A stretch of 64,000 nucleotides of DNA. It comes from Cricetomys ansorgei. Its lineage: Eukaryota > Chordata > Mammalia > Rodentia > Nesomyidae. Below are positions 47,040-58,265 of the stretch, in pieces; positions within the stretch are counted from its first letter, which is position 1, and every line of letters begins with the position of its first letter. Below the pieces are notes generated by a model. It saw only the letters and a program-made list of their open reading frames with translations. It did no database searches and was not told the DNA's origin. The stretch covers positions 1,604,001-1,668,000 of the forward strand of contig JAMJFZ010000289.1 in the NCBI GenBank assembly GCA_026225945.1, in the 5' to 3' direction. The translations under genes were made by a program, and so were the position numbers.

Positions 47040-47280
47040 TTTTTCAGCCAAGCTAAGTAACTAAAGCTTGGATTTCATATCTGAGATATTGGATGTGCTA
47101 ATTAATTAGCACAAAAATAATGGTCTGTGGGGAAGCACGGCTTTATAAACTTTTGGCCGGACCTAGCGAAAATGAACAATAGGCCCAGGAAAATGTTAAC
47201 AGCAAAGAGAGGCATTTTAACAAAGTCTTACAGTATGTGGTTTAGGGTCCTCAGGGCGAACATATGCATTACACATCTAA
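47040..47280. promoter_or_regulatory. Candidate regulatory element around a perfect 20-bp homeodomain palindrome
   Basis: TGTGCTAATTAATTAGCACA (47,094-47,113) is a perfect 20-bp palindrome with two overlapping TAATTA homeodomain cores. Nearby are a TTTATAAA box (about 47,142), a SOX-like AACAATAGG (about 47,176) and an octamer-related ATATGCAT (about 47,263). No repeat family is recognised. Paired-type homeodomain dimers bind inverted TAAT sites, so a role as a binding element is plausible but unproven. Confidence 0.3.
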
Positions 47281-50200
47281 CCCCACACTGAGAAAGTAAT
47301 CCCTAACGCTGGTTCCTCAGCTAGTCCTATTAAAAATTCTCCAAAATAGAAAGCCTGCCAATTTCAGACTAAGAATAAATGGCTCATGGTTCCTTCTGAA
47401 ACAGCATCCAAGATTCATGTTCTCAGCACTGCACACAAAAATCACCGGGGGAGGAACTGCTCTGGTTTCTGGGGAGCCAGAAAAAAAAAAAAAAGAAAAG
47501 CTCACGTGTTGATGCAGCTCCATTTACTCGAGGCAGTGCACCCAAAGGCCTCTGCCTGTCTTTGAAAGTTTCAGTCTCGATTTCATATTCAAAGAGGCCA
47601 GGGCTTGTCTTTGCTTTTGTTAATGTGCAGTCGGTATCAAGTTGGAACACATGAGGGTGGGTCTGTGAAATGGATTCTGAACTCTGTGGGATGTCACCTT
47701 GCAGAATATGCTATCAACATGCAGTAAGAGAGAACCCAGCGAGCGCGTGACAATGAGGAAAGACATGGGGAAATTTTAAAATTGTTACAATCCCCCCCCC
47801 CTTTTATATTTGCACTGACTGAAGAAAACATTTGAATTCGGAAATTCTATAACGAAATCTTAGGCCACAGTCTCAGCTGGCAGGTGTGAGGGCTCTGATT
47901 GTTCCTCTGGCTTTCCCATCAGTTATCCTGAACTGTTGTTGATCTCTGTGGAATGAGGATCAAGTGGAAGTGGCTGCAGACTACTCTCCGGTCTGAATTC
48001 TTTAATACGTATATTCCTTGGCTTTTCCAGGACAAGATATAAGATGATGTTAAAGTATTGCCATATATCAGTTACCTAATTTCTTAATTCGGGAGACCCA
48101 TTCCAAAAGCACTTGGCATTAACTGGCTGCCCAAAGCTCTGTGAGGCTCTGGGTACCATCTCTCACCGAGATGAGCGTGATCCTAGGCTGGTGTGGAGTG
48201 CTCTGTCAGGAGCCCTCCACACCTGCCTAGCGTTGAGCTGCTTTTAGTTGGTGCATCTGGGAAGGGTTTCACTCGCAATAGACACTGTGAGACCAAGTAG
48301 ACCTAGTAGACCGAGACTGTGTCATCGTCCAGTGGTTCCTGATCTGTTCACTCAAAGTCAGAAGTTAACAGAAGCAGTTCTACACATCAATGACTTTCAA
48401 ATCATTAATCCCACATTCAGGATGACCTTGATTTGAAGGCTCTCTTAGGCAGTCTGTTAGTCTTGCGATTCTGGGTGTTTCTGTATATGACCTACAGCTT
48501 CTATGACCCTGTCCTCTTGAGGCCTCTGTTCTCAGAAGTGAGAACGTTTAGGCATGTCCCCAAAACTCTTTGCCTTGGAATTTGATCTACAGAGGGCACA
48601 GAGAGAAACATGATTTTTAAGTCTTTGGCTGCTTCCAGACCCATGTGTGGCTGGCTGCATGGTTTGATATCTGTGTGAACATAAAGAGGACAGGTCCTCT
48701 ATTTCCAAGAATAAACAAATAGGCACACAGAGACAATCCAGGCAATATCTTTAGGATGCACTTCAAGAGGCCATGCTGTTACAAATACTGCCTGGTGTTT
48801 TCCTTGACTCTGAATTGGTTGAAAGTGTCATTTCACAAGGACCCTATTCTACATCCAGCTCCTTACAATGTGACAGTGTCCCATTTTTATTTCTATGCCC
48901 AGCCTGTTTTCCACCTTTGACCCGTTTTATGTGTGGCAAAGGGAAGGACAATCCAGTTGCCTTTCACACGCTGACAACTTTGACTTCATGTCCTTGGAAC
49001 TTTGCCTGGCAAATGAATGAAGGGCGGACATTGGGCTCTACGGAGAGAAGAGACACGAGACTGCCCTGCTGGCTCGAAAGGTACTCAGTTTTCCTCCAGT
49101 TGCTCTAAGTAAGGATCTAATTCTCAACAATCACATCTGCTGCTCTAATTTGTTCATCATCTTTCAGGCTCAGACTGATAACGACACATCTCAAATTTTC
49201 AGTCAATGCAGGGCTGAGGGAATAAGATGAGAATGTAGCCAAAGTTGTATCGGTGTTGCTCTGCCTTAAATAGTTTGTGTGTGTTTTATCTTGACGACTG
49301 TAATCAACAGAGGCAAAGACAAGACGTTCCTGATGAATGTCACAAAGGAGTCTCTGAGTATAGCTGGTAGGCTGCTGGAGGTGGCTGCTGAGTCTCAGTG
49401 AAACTCCTTCTCTAGATCTGTCCTATGTAGCAAGATCTTCTGGAAAGATTCATCACATTGCTACCATTTGTTATTGCCATATCCGAGGAAGAACAGGGAG
49501 GCACTGATGTGTGTAGCGTGCAATGGTGGGAAAGCTGGAAGAGCTCTGTGATAAATATGCAGTGTATGCTCTTTGTTCATGTTCGGGAGAGCCTTGTGGA
49601 TAGAAGGAAAATAATGGCATCGGATGAGGCTGAACTCATAAAAATAAAACGTAATCTCATTAGACAAAGACCTTTATTCATGGTCCAAGACAAAAAAGAA
49701 TTTAAGGCAAAGGAGAAGTGGTGTGGCTTTATGGGCACATCCAATAACAAAATGATGCAACATACCTCTGACCCATATGCAATCTTTCCCTCTGTTCCAA
49801 ATTACAAAGGAGCCTGTCTGCAGGGACCAGGACGGTGGGAAGCAGATAAGAGTGTTTCGTCACCATCACCTGAGAAGGGCTAAGGGCACAACAACACAGC
49901 CACACAGTAATCTGCCAACTTGGTGCTTGTGGTCATCACAGAAATGTTAAGAAATATCAAAAACGCAGACTCTGGCTTTCTTCCTAAGGGATTCATAATC
50001 TGGTGGATCTGAGATGAGAAAAAAGGAATTCTTTGAGCTTGAAGGATGACTATGTTAATGTGTTTCGTTTGGAAGCCATTTGTCTAATTAAGATAAATTG
50101 TCTCGAACTGAGTGAGGTCTGCTGTGAGAAGCAGACAATGTCATTTCAGTCTTCTGTAGTAATGCTAAAGCTGACCCCTCTCTTTTTCATGTTATTCTGT

Positions 50201-50339
50201 AAGTCTCTTTGTAACCTTAGTTGTGAAAAACTAGATTATGCAGAGATATAAAATATATACTTTTATGCTTTGTGACTATACAAGTAAAAAATACTGGTAT
50301 TAAATTTTTGAAGCTTTAATATCTCTTAAAATATACCAA
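47281..50339. other. Unique-looking DNA
   Basis: An A run (47,480-47,493) and a C run (47,792-47,801) are the only simple sequences. The 141-codon frame at 49,458-49,883 and the 111-codon frame at 48,773-49,108 show no domain, no upstream splice or promoter logic and no recognised homology; neither is called as a gene. Confidence 0.5.
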
Positions 50340-51616
50340 CATGATAACCAGTCTAACCCAGCTATGATGCCTATAAACTGCAACAAGGACAGGCATGTCA
50401 AGATAACCTGGAGGTTGTGGTCCTATCACACATAGCTTGAAAGCAACCAACAGGTAGCTAACTGAACTTAAGACCTGCTCAGAAAGAGGGAGAACATGCC
50501 TGACACCAGAAACTTAGCTAACCACTTAGTGCTAGTGAAGTGGTGGATCTTGGAGGAGACCCTATAACCACCAAATTTGCTAAACTAGCCCAACCCCTAA
50601 CTACATTCTAAAGATTTGTCCTTCTACCCACAGATAAGTATGGTCTTCACCTTCATCAAGGAAATGTCTCCTTGCAAGAGATTGGAGATCATTAAGGAAA
50701 AACACAACCGATCAAAATGCAGAGTTGTGGAGTCTATTCCTAACTGATACCTTTAGGAAACACTCCTCCATTTGAGATTCAGAGATCATTGTAGAAGAAG
50801 GGTTGGAAAGATTGGAAGACACAGAGGACTGGGGAGTTGGCTGTGAGATTGTGTCTCCTAGTAAAGCCAGAAGATAAACCCATGAAGTCTCACCAAAAAG
50901 AATGCCGAAACATTTGCTGAACAAGGACAACATGAACAGACATGCCAAAGTGGAGGGGAAGAGGAGTCAGAGAGAGTGTGAGACCCAGAGGGAGTGGAGG
51001 ACACTGAAGAAACAAGGCCCTCTAAATCAACAGGACCAAGACACATACGATCACATCTCACAGAGATTGGGCAGCATGCAACAGGGTGTGCAGGGGTCTG
51101 CACCAGATGGGATCATGAAGTTGAAAGAAGTGGACACATGCCCCCCATTCATAACAGGAAAGCTATCTCCAATAATAACACTTGAAAATAGAAATTTAAT
51201 TTTCTCCAAGGGAGTCTCACTGAGGCAACAAACTACTCTCCAGGGTAGACTGCATGCCCAGCAGTGGATGGCCAAAGAAAACAAGCTCAGTGACATCTTT
51301 GAAGGTTCTTGTTTCATAATGTCATATCAGGACTTTTCTACAATCTTTTTTATTTTTATTTTATTTTCACACCACACACACACACACACACATCCTATGT
51401 GTATCTATTGTATCTATTATGGCTTCTAGTTTAGCATGTTTATGAGATTCCTGAATGTGTGAGTGGGTGGGTCTCTGCATCTGTATCTGTTTTTCATGCT
51501 TTTTCTCAGCTCTTTTCCTTCTGCATTGTGCTATTCTGATGTGTTAGCTTTTGTTTTATCATATATTGTATTTTTTATTTAATTTTATTACTATCCTTTA
51601 GAAGCCTATTTGTTTT

Positions 51617-51648
<32 letters not shown>

Positions 51649-51935
51649 TCAGACAATTTCTCTGTTGTAACTCTGGCTGTCCTGGTACTCACTCTGTAGA
51701 CCAGGCTGGACTCGAACTCACAGAGATCTGCTTGCCTTTGTCTGGGATTAAAGGAGTATGCAACCGCTTCCTGGGATCCTGTTTGCTTTCTAATGAGAGA
51801 CAGAAAGGGGCTGGATTCAGATGGGCGGGGAGGTCTGGAAAAAGTTGAGGGAGGGGAAACTAATTAGGATATAGTATGTGATGAAAAAAATCCATTTTTA
51901 ATAAAAGGAAAAAATAAAAATTTTAAAAAGCATTC
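50340..51935 (+). mobile_element. LINE-1 3' region, Lx-type, with a nested B1
   Basis: A long Lx-type 3' UTR copy. Blocks in order: 'cttaagacctgctcagaaag', 'aacccctaactacattctaa', 'ccttctacccacagataagt', 'gattgtgtctcctagtaaag', 'gtagactgcatgcccagcag', 'ttgaaggttcttgtttcata', a CA tract (51,373-51,391), 'tgctattctgatgtgttagc' and 'ctatcctttagaagcctatt'. After the nested B1 it continues with 'taatgagagacagaaagggg' and the terminal 'ttaataaaaggaaaaaataa'. ORF2 is absent, so the copy is 5'-truncated. The 175-codon plus-strand frame at 50,902-51,429 lies inside this UTR and is not a gene. Confidence 0.85.
51611..51776 (-). mobile_element. B1 SINE with (CTTT)n tail, antisense, nested in the L1
   Basis: The CTTT tract (about 51,618-51,650) is the antisense A-rich tail. 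It is followed by 'tgttgtaactctggctgtcc', 'tagaccaggctggactcgaa', 'ctcacagagatctgcttgcc' and 'gtctgggattaaaggagtat'. Imperfect target duplications cctatttgtttt (51,605-51,616) and cctgtttgcttt (51,778-51,789) show insertion into the L1 3' UTR. Confidence 0.9.
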
Positions 51936-52036
51936 ACATATCAAAGAAATCAAACATGAGATGTTGTAGGAGTGGCAGTCAACTGCTCTACAGCTCTACC
52001 GAATGCAGAGTAACATTGGTTTCAAAAATTTGAAGT

Positions 52037-52178
52037 ACCAGGCATGGTGGCACATGCCTTTAAACCTAGTACTTGGGGGAAAAAGGCAGGCAGATGTGGT
52101 TGAGTTTGAGGCCAGTCTGGTCTACATATTGAGTTTCAGGACAGTCGGGGCTACACAGAGAGAACTTGTTTCAAAAAA
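52037..52178 (+). mobile_element. B1 SINE
   Basis: B1 sense order: 'accaggcatggtggcacatg', 'cctttaaacctagtacttgg', 'tttgaggccagtctggtcta' and 'cggggctacacagagagaac'. An aaatttgaagta / aaattgaagta duplication flanks it (about 52,027-52,038 and 52,181-52,191). Confidence 0.9.
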
Positions 52179-52191
52179 ATAAATTGAAGTA

Positions 52192-52562
52192 ATCTTCAAT
52201 CTAGGATTTTCAGCTCATAGCAAATTAAGTAGACTGAAAGCATTCAGAGCAGCAACATATAAAATTATCTCACTCTATTGTATGTTTCTCGGCTATTGTA
52301 ATATATTTTTCCATGAAAATAAGAGTAACCTTCGAAAGATAATGATAAGAGAACCAGGGTCCAATACAAATCAGAAGAAAGGAAAAGTTGCAAATAGAAC
52401 TTCTAAGATAACAAAAGTGAACCAGGAAGGAGCCATGCATATGGACTGGAGCAGGAGGATTTTTATTAAAAGAGGGGTAATCAAGGATTCAACAAACTTG
52501 ATCATGTGAAACGTTTAATCAGGGTATTTAAAAAATATAGACAAGGGAAATATCAGAGAATT
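52192..52562. other. Unique-looking DNA between two SINEs
   Basis: A-rich, with the 75-codon frame at 52,282-52,509 of Lys/Arg-rich composition. Nothing recognised. Confidence 0.45.
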
Positions 52563-52785
52563 TTAAAAAATGTTATGTGTTTGAGTGTTTTGCCTGCATG
52601 TATGTAAGTATATCACACATGTGAGCAGCATCTGAGATGGACAGAAGAGGGCACTTGACCCCCCAGGCACTGGAGTAACAGAGGGAGGTGAGCCACTATG
52701 CAGGTACCAGGAACAGAATCTGAGTCCTCTGCAAGACCAGCCAAGTGCCCTTAACTGCTGAGCCATCTTGTGAGTTCCTAGAAGC
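52563..52785 (-). mobile_element. B2-type SINE, antisense
   Basis: Antisense B2 order is clear: 'gtttgagtgttttgcctgca', 'ggacagaagagggcacttga', 'gtgagccactatgcaggtac', 'caggaacagaatctgagtcc' and 'cttaactgctgagccatctt'. Confidence 0.9.
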
Positions 52786-54139
52786 TTTTGTTTGTTTGTT
52801 TGTTGTTTTTTAAAGGATGGCTTTGTTAACTCCAGGAAACACAAAGAAGTGTCCAGGAAAAAAAAATGTATAAGCAGAGTACATTATGCGGCCGAGCACT
52901 GAACAATATTCATACAATCTAATAATGGAAAAAGACTGTGATAAAAGCCAGGAGGAGTCAATAGAGGTAAAATTCTCCTTGACTGAGACAGATTGGTAAA
53001 TGGAAGTTAAGTATACAAGTTGTAGTATCTCGGAAATACATGTGCTCTTAAAATGGAGATAAGTTCTTAAGGAAATCATTTTAAAAGCTAAAAATTACTA
53101 CTTTTCAAGAAGGTAAAATTAGAAAGAAACCAGAGGGGGCTGGGTGACTTTTCAGAGCCTATTAATCACATTTTCTTTGTTTTTATTTATTATTTTTATA
53201 ACTTTATAATTATTTTTATAAAACTGCATTTGATTTAAAAATCAAGTTTCAAGTTGGGTTGCAAAGAAGAGTCAAGAAACCAAAGCAGTTCCTTGAATTT
53301 TGTCTTTGACCAATGTGGGATTTTTAAATTAAGTAAGTTAGGGATCGATATGTAAATTTTTTTGTTTGTCCTGACCCTTTAAAAATGCTTTCATAGGACT
53401 GGGTGTTTCAGGCCTACCCTGGGGCTGAATTTGCCAAAGGAAATTTACCTACTAAGGCTGACTTCCTGCAGGAGTGTATAAAGGAAAACAGGCTTTCTAT
53501 GCTTTGGAATCCAAGTAAATTGAAGACCTTTGATTGAAGGGGTCTGGGATATAATGAATTGATGTAAATAACTATGTGAGATGAATTTGATAGGAGCAAT
53601 CAAAGAATCCACTCAATAGGAGTTTGCATAAGTACACTGAGATTGAAAAATGTTAATATTTCCCAGAAGTAGGTAGTGATGCATTCATCCTTCTAATATT
53701 TATTTAAGCATATTTTGGTTTCAGATACTCTACTTGGAGATGTTGAGATGACACATACTTTCAAGAAATTCATAGTCATTTGTTATGGAAATAAGCCAAG
53801 CCTGTCTCATATGAGACAATCTTAGCACAGCATCCTAGAGGCTATGTGAAAGAGATATGGCAGCAGAAACTTCTGCTTGGTAGGTGTAAGAGCCTGAAGT
53901 AGCTGAACTTGGTCTTAGCATCCTTCATCCTAGGATCGAGTGAGAGTTCCTAAACCTTATGAACTTTCCCCCACCTAGAGGCAGTTAACAAATAATCCTG
54001 CAAACTTATCATTCTCCAAGCATATAAAATGTTGAGTACAATGTCAAGTGTACAATAAACCCTCAAAAGAGGTTGATCTCTTGTACCTTTTCACTTGGAA
54101 TGAGGAATTCTGTGTGCAGCTTGATTGTACTGGACTGTG
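52786..54139. other. Unique-looking DNA with a possible ancient repeat
   Basis: A weak copy of the unassigned mammal-wide repeat noted at 19.7 kb may lie at 53,660-53,840 ('atgcattcatccttctaata' and 'aagaaattcatagtcatttg'). A (TTTG)n patch lies at 52,790-52,805 and AT-rich DNA at 53,170-53,230. Confidence 0.4.
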
Positions 54140-54355
54140 GTTGGTGGTCAGAAACCTAGAATGTACTTAAATCCCTGCTCCTCAGTCTGATTTGGGGTAC
54201 ATGTGGTTGCTACATTGGAATATCATTCAGCATTGCTAAACCACATATTTAATTTTTTGTATGAGGATAATTTTTATCATTCTGAAGATTTAATTGAGAT
54301 GATGTATTTAATGCACCTGCCTAACACATTCAGATGCACTTAAATGTTGGAGTGG
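54140..54355 (+). mobile_element. MIR SINE
   Basis: The MIR 5' part is recognisable around 'ggtcagaaacctagaatgta' and 'aaatccctgctcctcag', and the 3' part is better kept: 'gtatgaggataatttttatc', 'gaagatttaattgagatgat', 'acttaaatgttgg'. Confidence 0.6.
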
Positions 54356-55109
54356 AATATTATGTATGTATTCTCTCACCCAGACCACATGTGGTCTGAC
54401 AGCAGTTAGGGTTGTAGGTCTTTGCATGTGTAGAAAGTACACAGTGTCAGGAAGGCAAGGGACATGTGGGCACACCTCTGAAATTCAGAACCCTCCCAAA
54501 GGAAATAGGTCAGGCTCTGGTCAGAGAAGATTCGGTTGTCAGGATCCAAGTTGAACAGGATGTGAAAGGGTTACTTCTTTCCCTTGTTGGAACAAATGGC
54601 CAGCTTCCTTTCCCTCACAGAGGCAGTCATCCATCTGCTATGTCTAGGGCTAGACTCCAAAGCTATGTGTGAGATGCTGATCCAAAATACTGTAAAGTAC
54701 ACGGCTGAAAGAGGCAGGCCTTTATAGCCCAGTCATTTCATGTGTGAGAAATTAGAGCAAAGGTAACATTTACTGACTATTTCAAGCTTGAGTTAAAGGT
54801 ACTAAAAAAGAAAATGACACAGAAAGTTGTAGTAAACTACCAATAAAGGAAAGCCAGCTGTATCACCGCATCAGAGAAGGTGGCCAGTTGCACCCTTGCT
54901 GTCTTCTCTGACACAAGTTTCTCCAAGAAAGGAGGAGACAGTCTTGCTGCTCCAAGAACGGCCATGAACATGGAGGTAAGAGCCTCACCGGGACAGCCAG
55001 GCTGCCTCAGTGGCTTTGCTTGCAGAGCTCTAAAGAGGAGAAGAATTGCCATACGGCCACATTTCCCATCTTATGGCCACAAACAGGAATGCCTGATTAT
55101 TTGTTCCCC
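54356..55109. other. Unique-looking DNA
   Basis: No element or gene recognised. Both strands carry 60-100-codon frames without recognisable domains. Confidence 0.45.
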
Positions 55110-55428
55110 ATGCATGTGTCAAAACCCTAAGTCACAAGATGAAAATACTGGGAAGTGGAGTCTTTGGGGCTGTGGTTAGGGCATGGATTCAGGGCTTAGT
55201 GTCCTCAAAAAAAGAAGCCCAAAGTGTTTGTTTCTCCCTTTTCCCACCACATACAGATCTAGGAGACATCACAGCTGACCGAGAAGAGCATATCCCTCAG
55301 TGGCTAACCTGCTAGTGCCCCAGCCTTGGACTTTCCAGCCCCAGAGGTATGAGACATGAATTCCTGCCATTTGATAAGCTACTCAGTTTGTGGCATGTTG
55401 CTATAACAGTCCGAGTGGATAGTTAGGT
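55110..55428 (+). mobile_element. MLT1-type MaLR solitary LTR
   Basis: Starts with 'tgcatgtgtcaaaaccctaa' (the tgtatgttgaaaccctaac-like head) and runs through 'ggctgtggttagggcatgga' and 'cagccttggactttccagcc'. It then shows the signature 3' segment 'ccccagaggtatgagacatg', 'ataagctactcagtttgtgg' and 'gttgctataacagtccgag'. There is no internal retroviral sequence. MLT1 is a mammal-wide, long-inactive group. Confidence 0.75.
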
Positions 55429-56438
55429 GGAAGAGAGAATCTCAGGCAGGTGCTTCTAGCATATTCAGGATGAGGTTTCCCACTGCTTGGGAGTGGCTTA
55501 GCTCTGGAAATTTCCCAGGAGGCAAGGATTGGCTTCAGAGGAGAGAAGGCAGGATCTGGGAGCCATGGACATCCTTCAGCCTTCATGAGGAGGCAGAGGA
55601 AGTGGTTTCCTTTGCTTTTTGGTCAATTTATCCTAGCTTTGTAAATGCGGTAGCAGAGTGATTTGCTCAGCCTGTCTTCTAAGACAAAAAGGGAAGCAGA
55701 CATTCCATTTCAAATCATAGAAAAGGCACACAGAGAGACTGATTAACGCAGACTCGTAGCCATCCTTTTGAGATTCCAATTGTATTGTCAGGTAACACTT
55801 ATCTTTGCTCCTTGTGATCAAGGAAAGCTATTGATCTCATTTACCTGAGTTGCACTGACTTTCCTGCCTTGAAAAACGGTGGCTAATGAGGCCTACTTTG
55901 CAAATTACTGAGAGCAGAAAACTCAACAGACATTAAGCTGCAGTGATCCTACCCTGTGAGTGGTATGGACTGGACAAATATTTACATAGAAGGTGATACT
56001 AGCCATTTGGTTCTTTTTGTATTTAGTTTTATTTTCTCAGTATTGCTGAAATGTTAAGTGACCTGTTAACCAGAATGGGAGAAGCCAGACAGGCTAGAGA
56101 AGGGAAGAGGCAGGGAAGTGTCGAAAGAAAGGAAGAAAAATGAAACATCTTCTTATGAACCGCAGATTTCTTAGAGGAACATCACTTGAGTGAGATGCTT
56201 GAAACCAGAATTCCGTTTTACTCATTTTTATCTCTTGAACACTTGACACAGGATTGTCTACTCTTAATAGAGAGTTATTGTTATTGTTAGCTGACTTAGG
56301 AATAAATGAATAAGCAAAACTTATGTAGTCAGTACTTAGTACGTACATATTATTGAATTATTTTCCCAGAAGCATAATTGATCATAGTTTAAGAACGAAA
56401 GATCTGAAAAGTAAAGGTTTGATTCATATGGAGACAAG
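55429..56438. other. Unique-looking DNA
   Basis: Nothing recognised over about 1 kb. All open frames are short. Confidence 0.5.
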
Positions 56439-56450
56439 AATACAACTCTG

Positions 56451-56653
56451 GCCAGGTGGTAATCGCCAACACCTTTAATCCCTGCACTTGGGAGCAGAGG
56501 CAGGTGGATCTCTGTGAGTTCGAGACCAGCCTGGTCAATAGAGTGAATTCCAGGACACCCAGGGTTACAATAGAGAAACCCTGTCTCCAAAAAAACCCCA
56601 AAAAACAACAACAACAAATAAACCAACCAAAAAACAAAACAAATAAACGAAAA
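56451..56653 (+). mobile_element. B1 SINE with long A/C-rich tail
   Basis: B1 order: 'gccaggtggtaatcgccaac', 'acctttaatccctgcacttg', 'ggatctctgtgagttcgaga', 'ccagcctggtcaatagagtg' and 'tagagaaaccctgtctccaa', followed by an extended aaaac/aacaaca tail. The target duplication aatacaactctg / aatagaactctg (56,439-56,450 and 56,654-56,665) fixes both ends. Confidence 0.95.
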
Positions 56654-56665
56654 AATAGAACTCTG

Positions 56666-58047
56666 AGGACTAATTGCTGGGCTTGGAATAATCACCGCGG
56701 TTATATAAGAGCAACAAGTTTTGACCTCTGTAACCTCAGATCCTATAGCTATATCTATAGCTACAGTATATGGATAATTAATTATAGGATGATCTCAAAG
56801 GGATGAGTGAATAGGAAGAAGTGAATAAATCTTTCTTCAATAGGTAGCCTGGTCTCTGAAGTGCATTGTACACCAAGTAAATGTTAGCTGTTGTTATTTT
56901 AAACTTTCGGTTCTGGAGTTCAGTTCAATTTTCACTTTAATAAAACAGGTCTATATTTTCCCCTGAAGCTATTCTTTAAAAATGGTAAAAACTTAAAGTA
57001 ATCAGCCAAATGAATAAGCTTCCTAGTAAAATTTGTGTATAAATTCATGAACAAACTTGTGTATAAATTAATGAGCAGCCCTAAACCGTCAGCTTTTTAA
57101 GTTTCATGTAAAGCAAGAAGCCAACCTGAAAATGATCCCCAATCCCTGCTTATCGGAGAAAATCCAATTCCAGAATTTAATCATTACATTTTTCCCCCAC
57201 CACAGAGTATACTAATAAACCTATTTGCTACGTTTTTCATTTAACTTGATTACAGTTTTTTGAGTGTTATCTGACTCTCCCCTTGGGTGGATCCCAAAGG
57301 CTAATTCTGGGTCACAGGTTCAAAACAAGTTCTTTACCCAGCATTTGCTGTCTTCAGACTGGGAACTTGAGTCATAACAAGCAAGCAACTGTGTCTGACA
57401 GAGACAGAAGTATGCTGCATACACAGGCTTTCAAGCTGAGAGGCATGTTTGGGAATTAATTGGAGAGAAATGCAAGAGAAGGCCAAGTTCATCTTGGGGA
57501 GGACTTTCCATTCCTTGTGTGACATCTGGGAAATGAAAAGGGACAAGCATCTTTCAAGGTAGTTAGTTTGGAATTTGCGTGGAATGTACTCATTCGGAAT
57601 AGGGAACCAGGAAGGGTAGATCACCTAAGCCCCATGACCTTGAATTCATGACCATGAACTTCATTGATTACGGAGAGAAACAAGGAAAATTGTGATGGCT
57701 GCTCAAAGTATTTTTGATCAAGCAAATGGATGAAATGGTTCAAGGGTCCTTAGAGAGAACCTTGGGGACTTTCCTTGAAGAAAGGGCTGGGGGTCCATTT
57801 CCTTATCAATATTAGACACAGGCTTTGGAAAGAAATACTGATTTTGTAACCCAACTAGGAAAATAATAATAAAAGGGACCAATAAAGCCCATGCAATATG
57901 AGGAGCAGAGGTGGGTGCTGAGTACCCAGAGCTGAAGGTCTAAGTTAGGATGGAGTCAGGGAGAAAGTGGCAGATCAATCAAAACTATAGATGTTGGAAG
58001 AAGCCACATGAGTGGCATGCATTCTTAAGGTAATTTTAAAAGAAATT
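56666..58047. other. Unique-looking DNA with a short direct repeat
   Basis: TTGTGTATAAATTCATGA (57,033-57,050) recurs as TTGTGTATAAATTAATGA (57,057-57,074), 17 of 18 bases identical at a spacing of 24. Nothing else recognised. Confidence 0.55.
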
Positions 58048-58220
58048 TGGGGCTTTCAAGCTGGATCAGCAGTTAAGAGAACATTCTATGCTTACAGAGG
58101 ACCACATTTCAGTCCTTACCATCCATGTTCAGGGAGCTCACAACTAACTGTCTTTAACTCTAGTTCCAGGGGATCCAAAACCCTTTTCTGGTCTCCAACA
58201 GAACCCATATATATGTGAAT

Positions 58221-58262
<42 letters not shown>
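58048..58262 (+). mobile_element. B3-type SINE with (CA)n tail
   Basis: Sense order: 'tggggctttcaagctggatc', 'agcagttaagagaacattct', 'cttacagaggaccacatttc', 'gagctcacaactaactgtct' and 'ttctggtctccaacagaacc', then an (AC)n tract (58,225-58,262). The CA tract lies in the expected 3' position of B3 elements. Confidence 0.85.

Positions 58263-58265
<3 letters not shown>

Noticed and set aside
49458..49883. Plus-strand open frame of 141 codons
   Set aside because: Composition is plausible but I recognise no domain. The frame does not coincide with any poly(A) tail or target duplication.
50902..51429. Plus-strand open frame of 175 codons
   Set aside because: It lies inside the Lx-type L1 3' UTR, including its CA tract, so it is a chance frame in a repeat.
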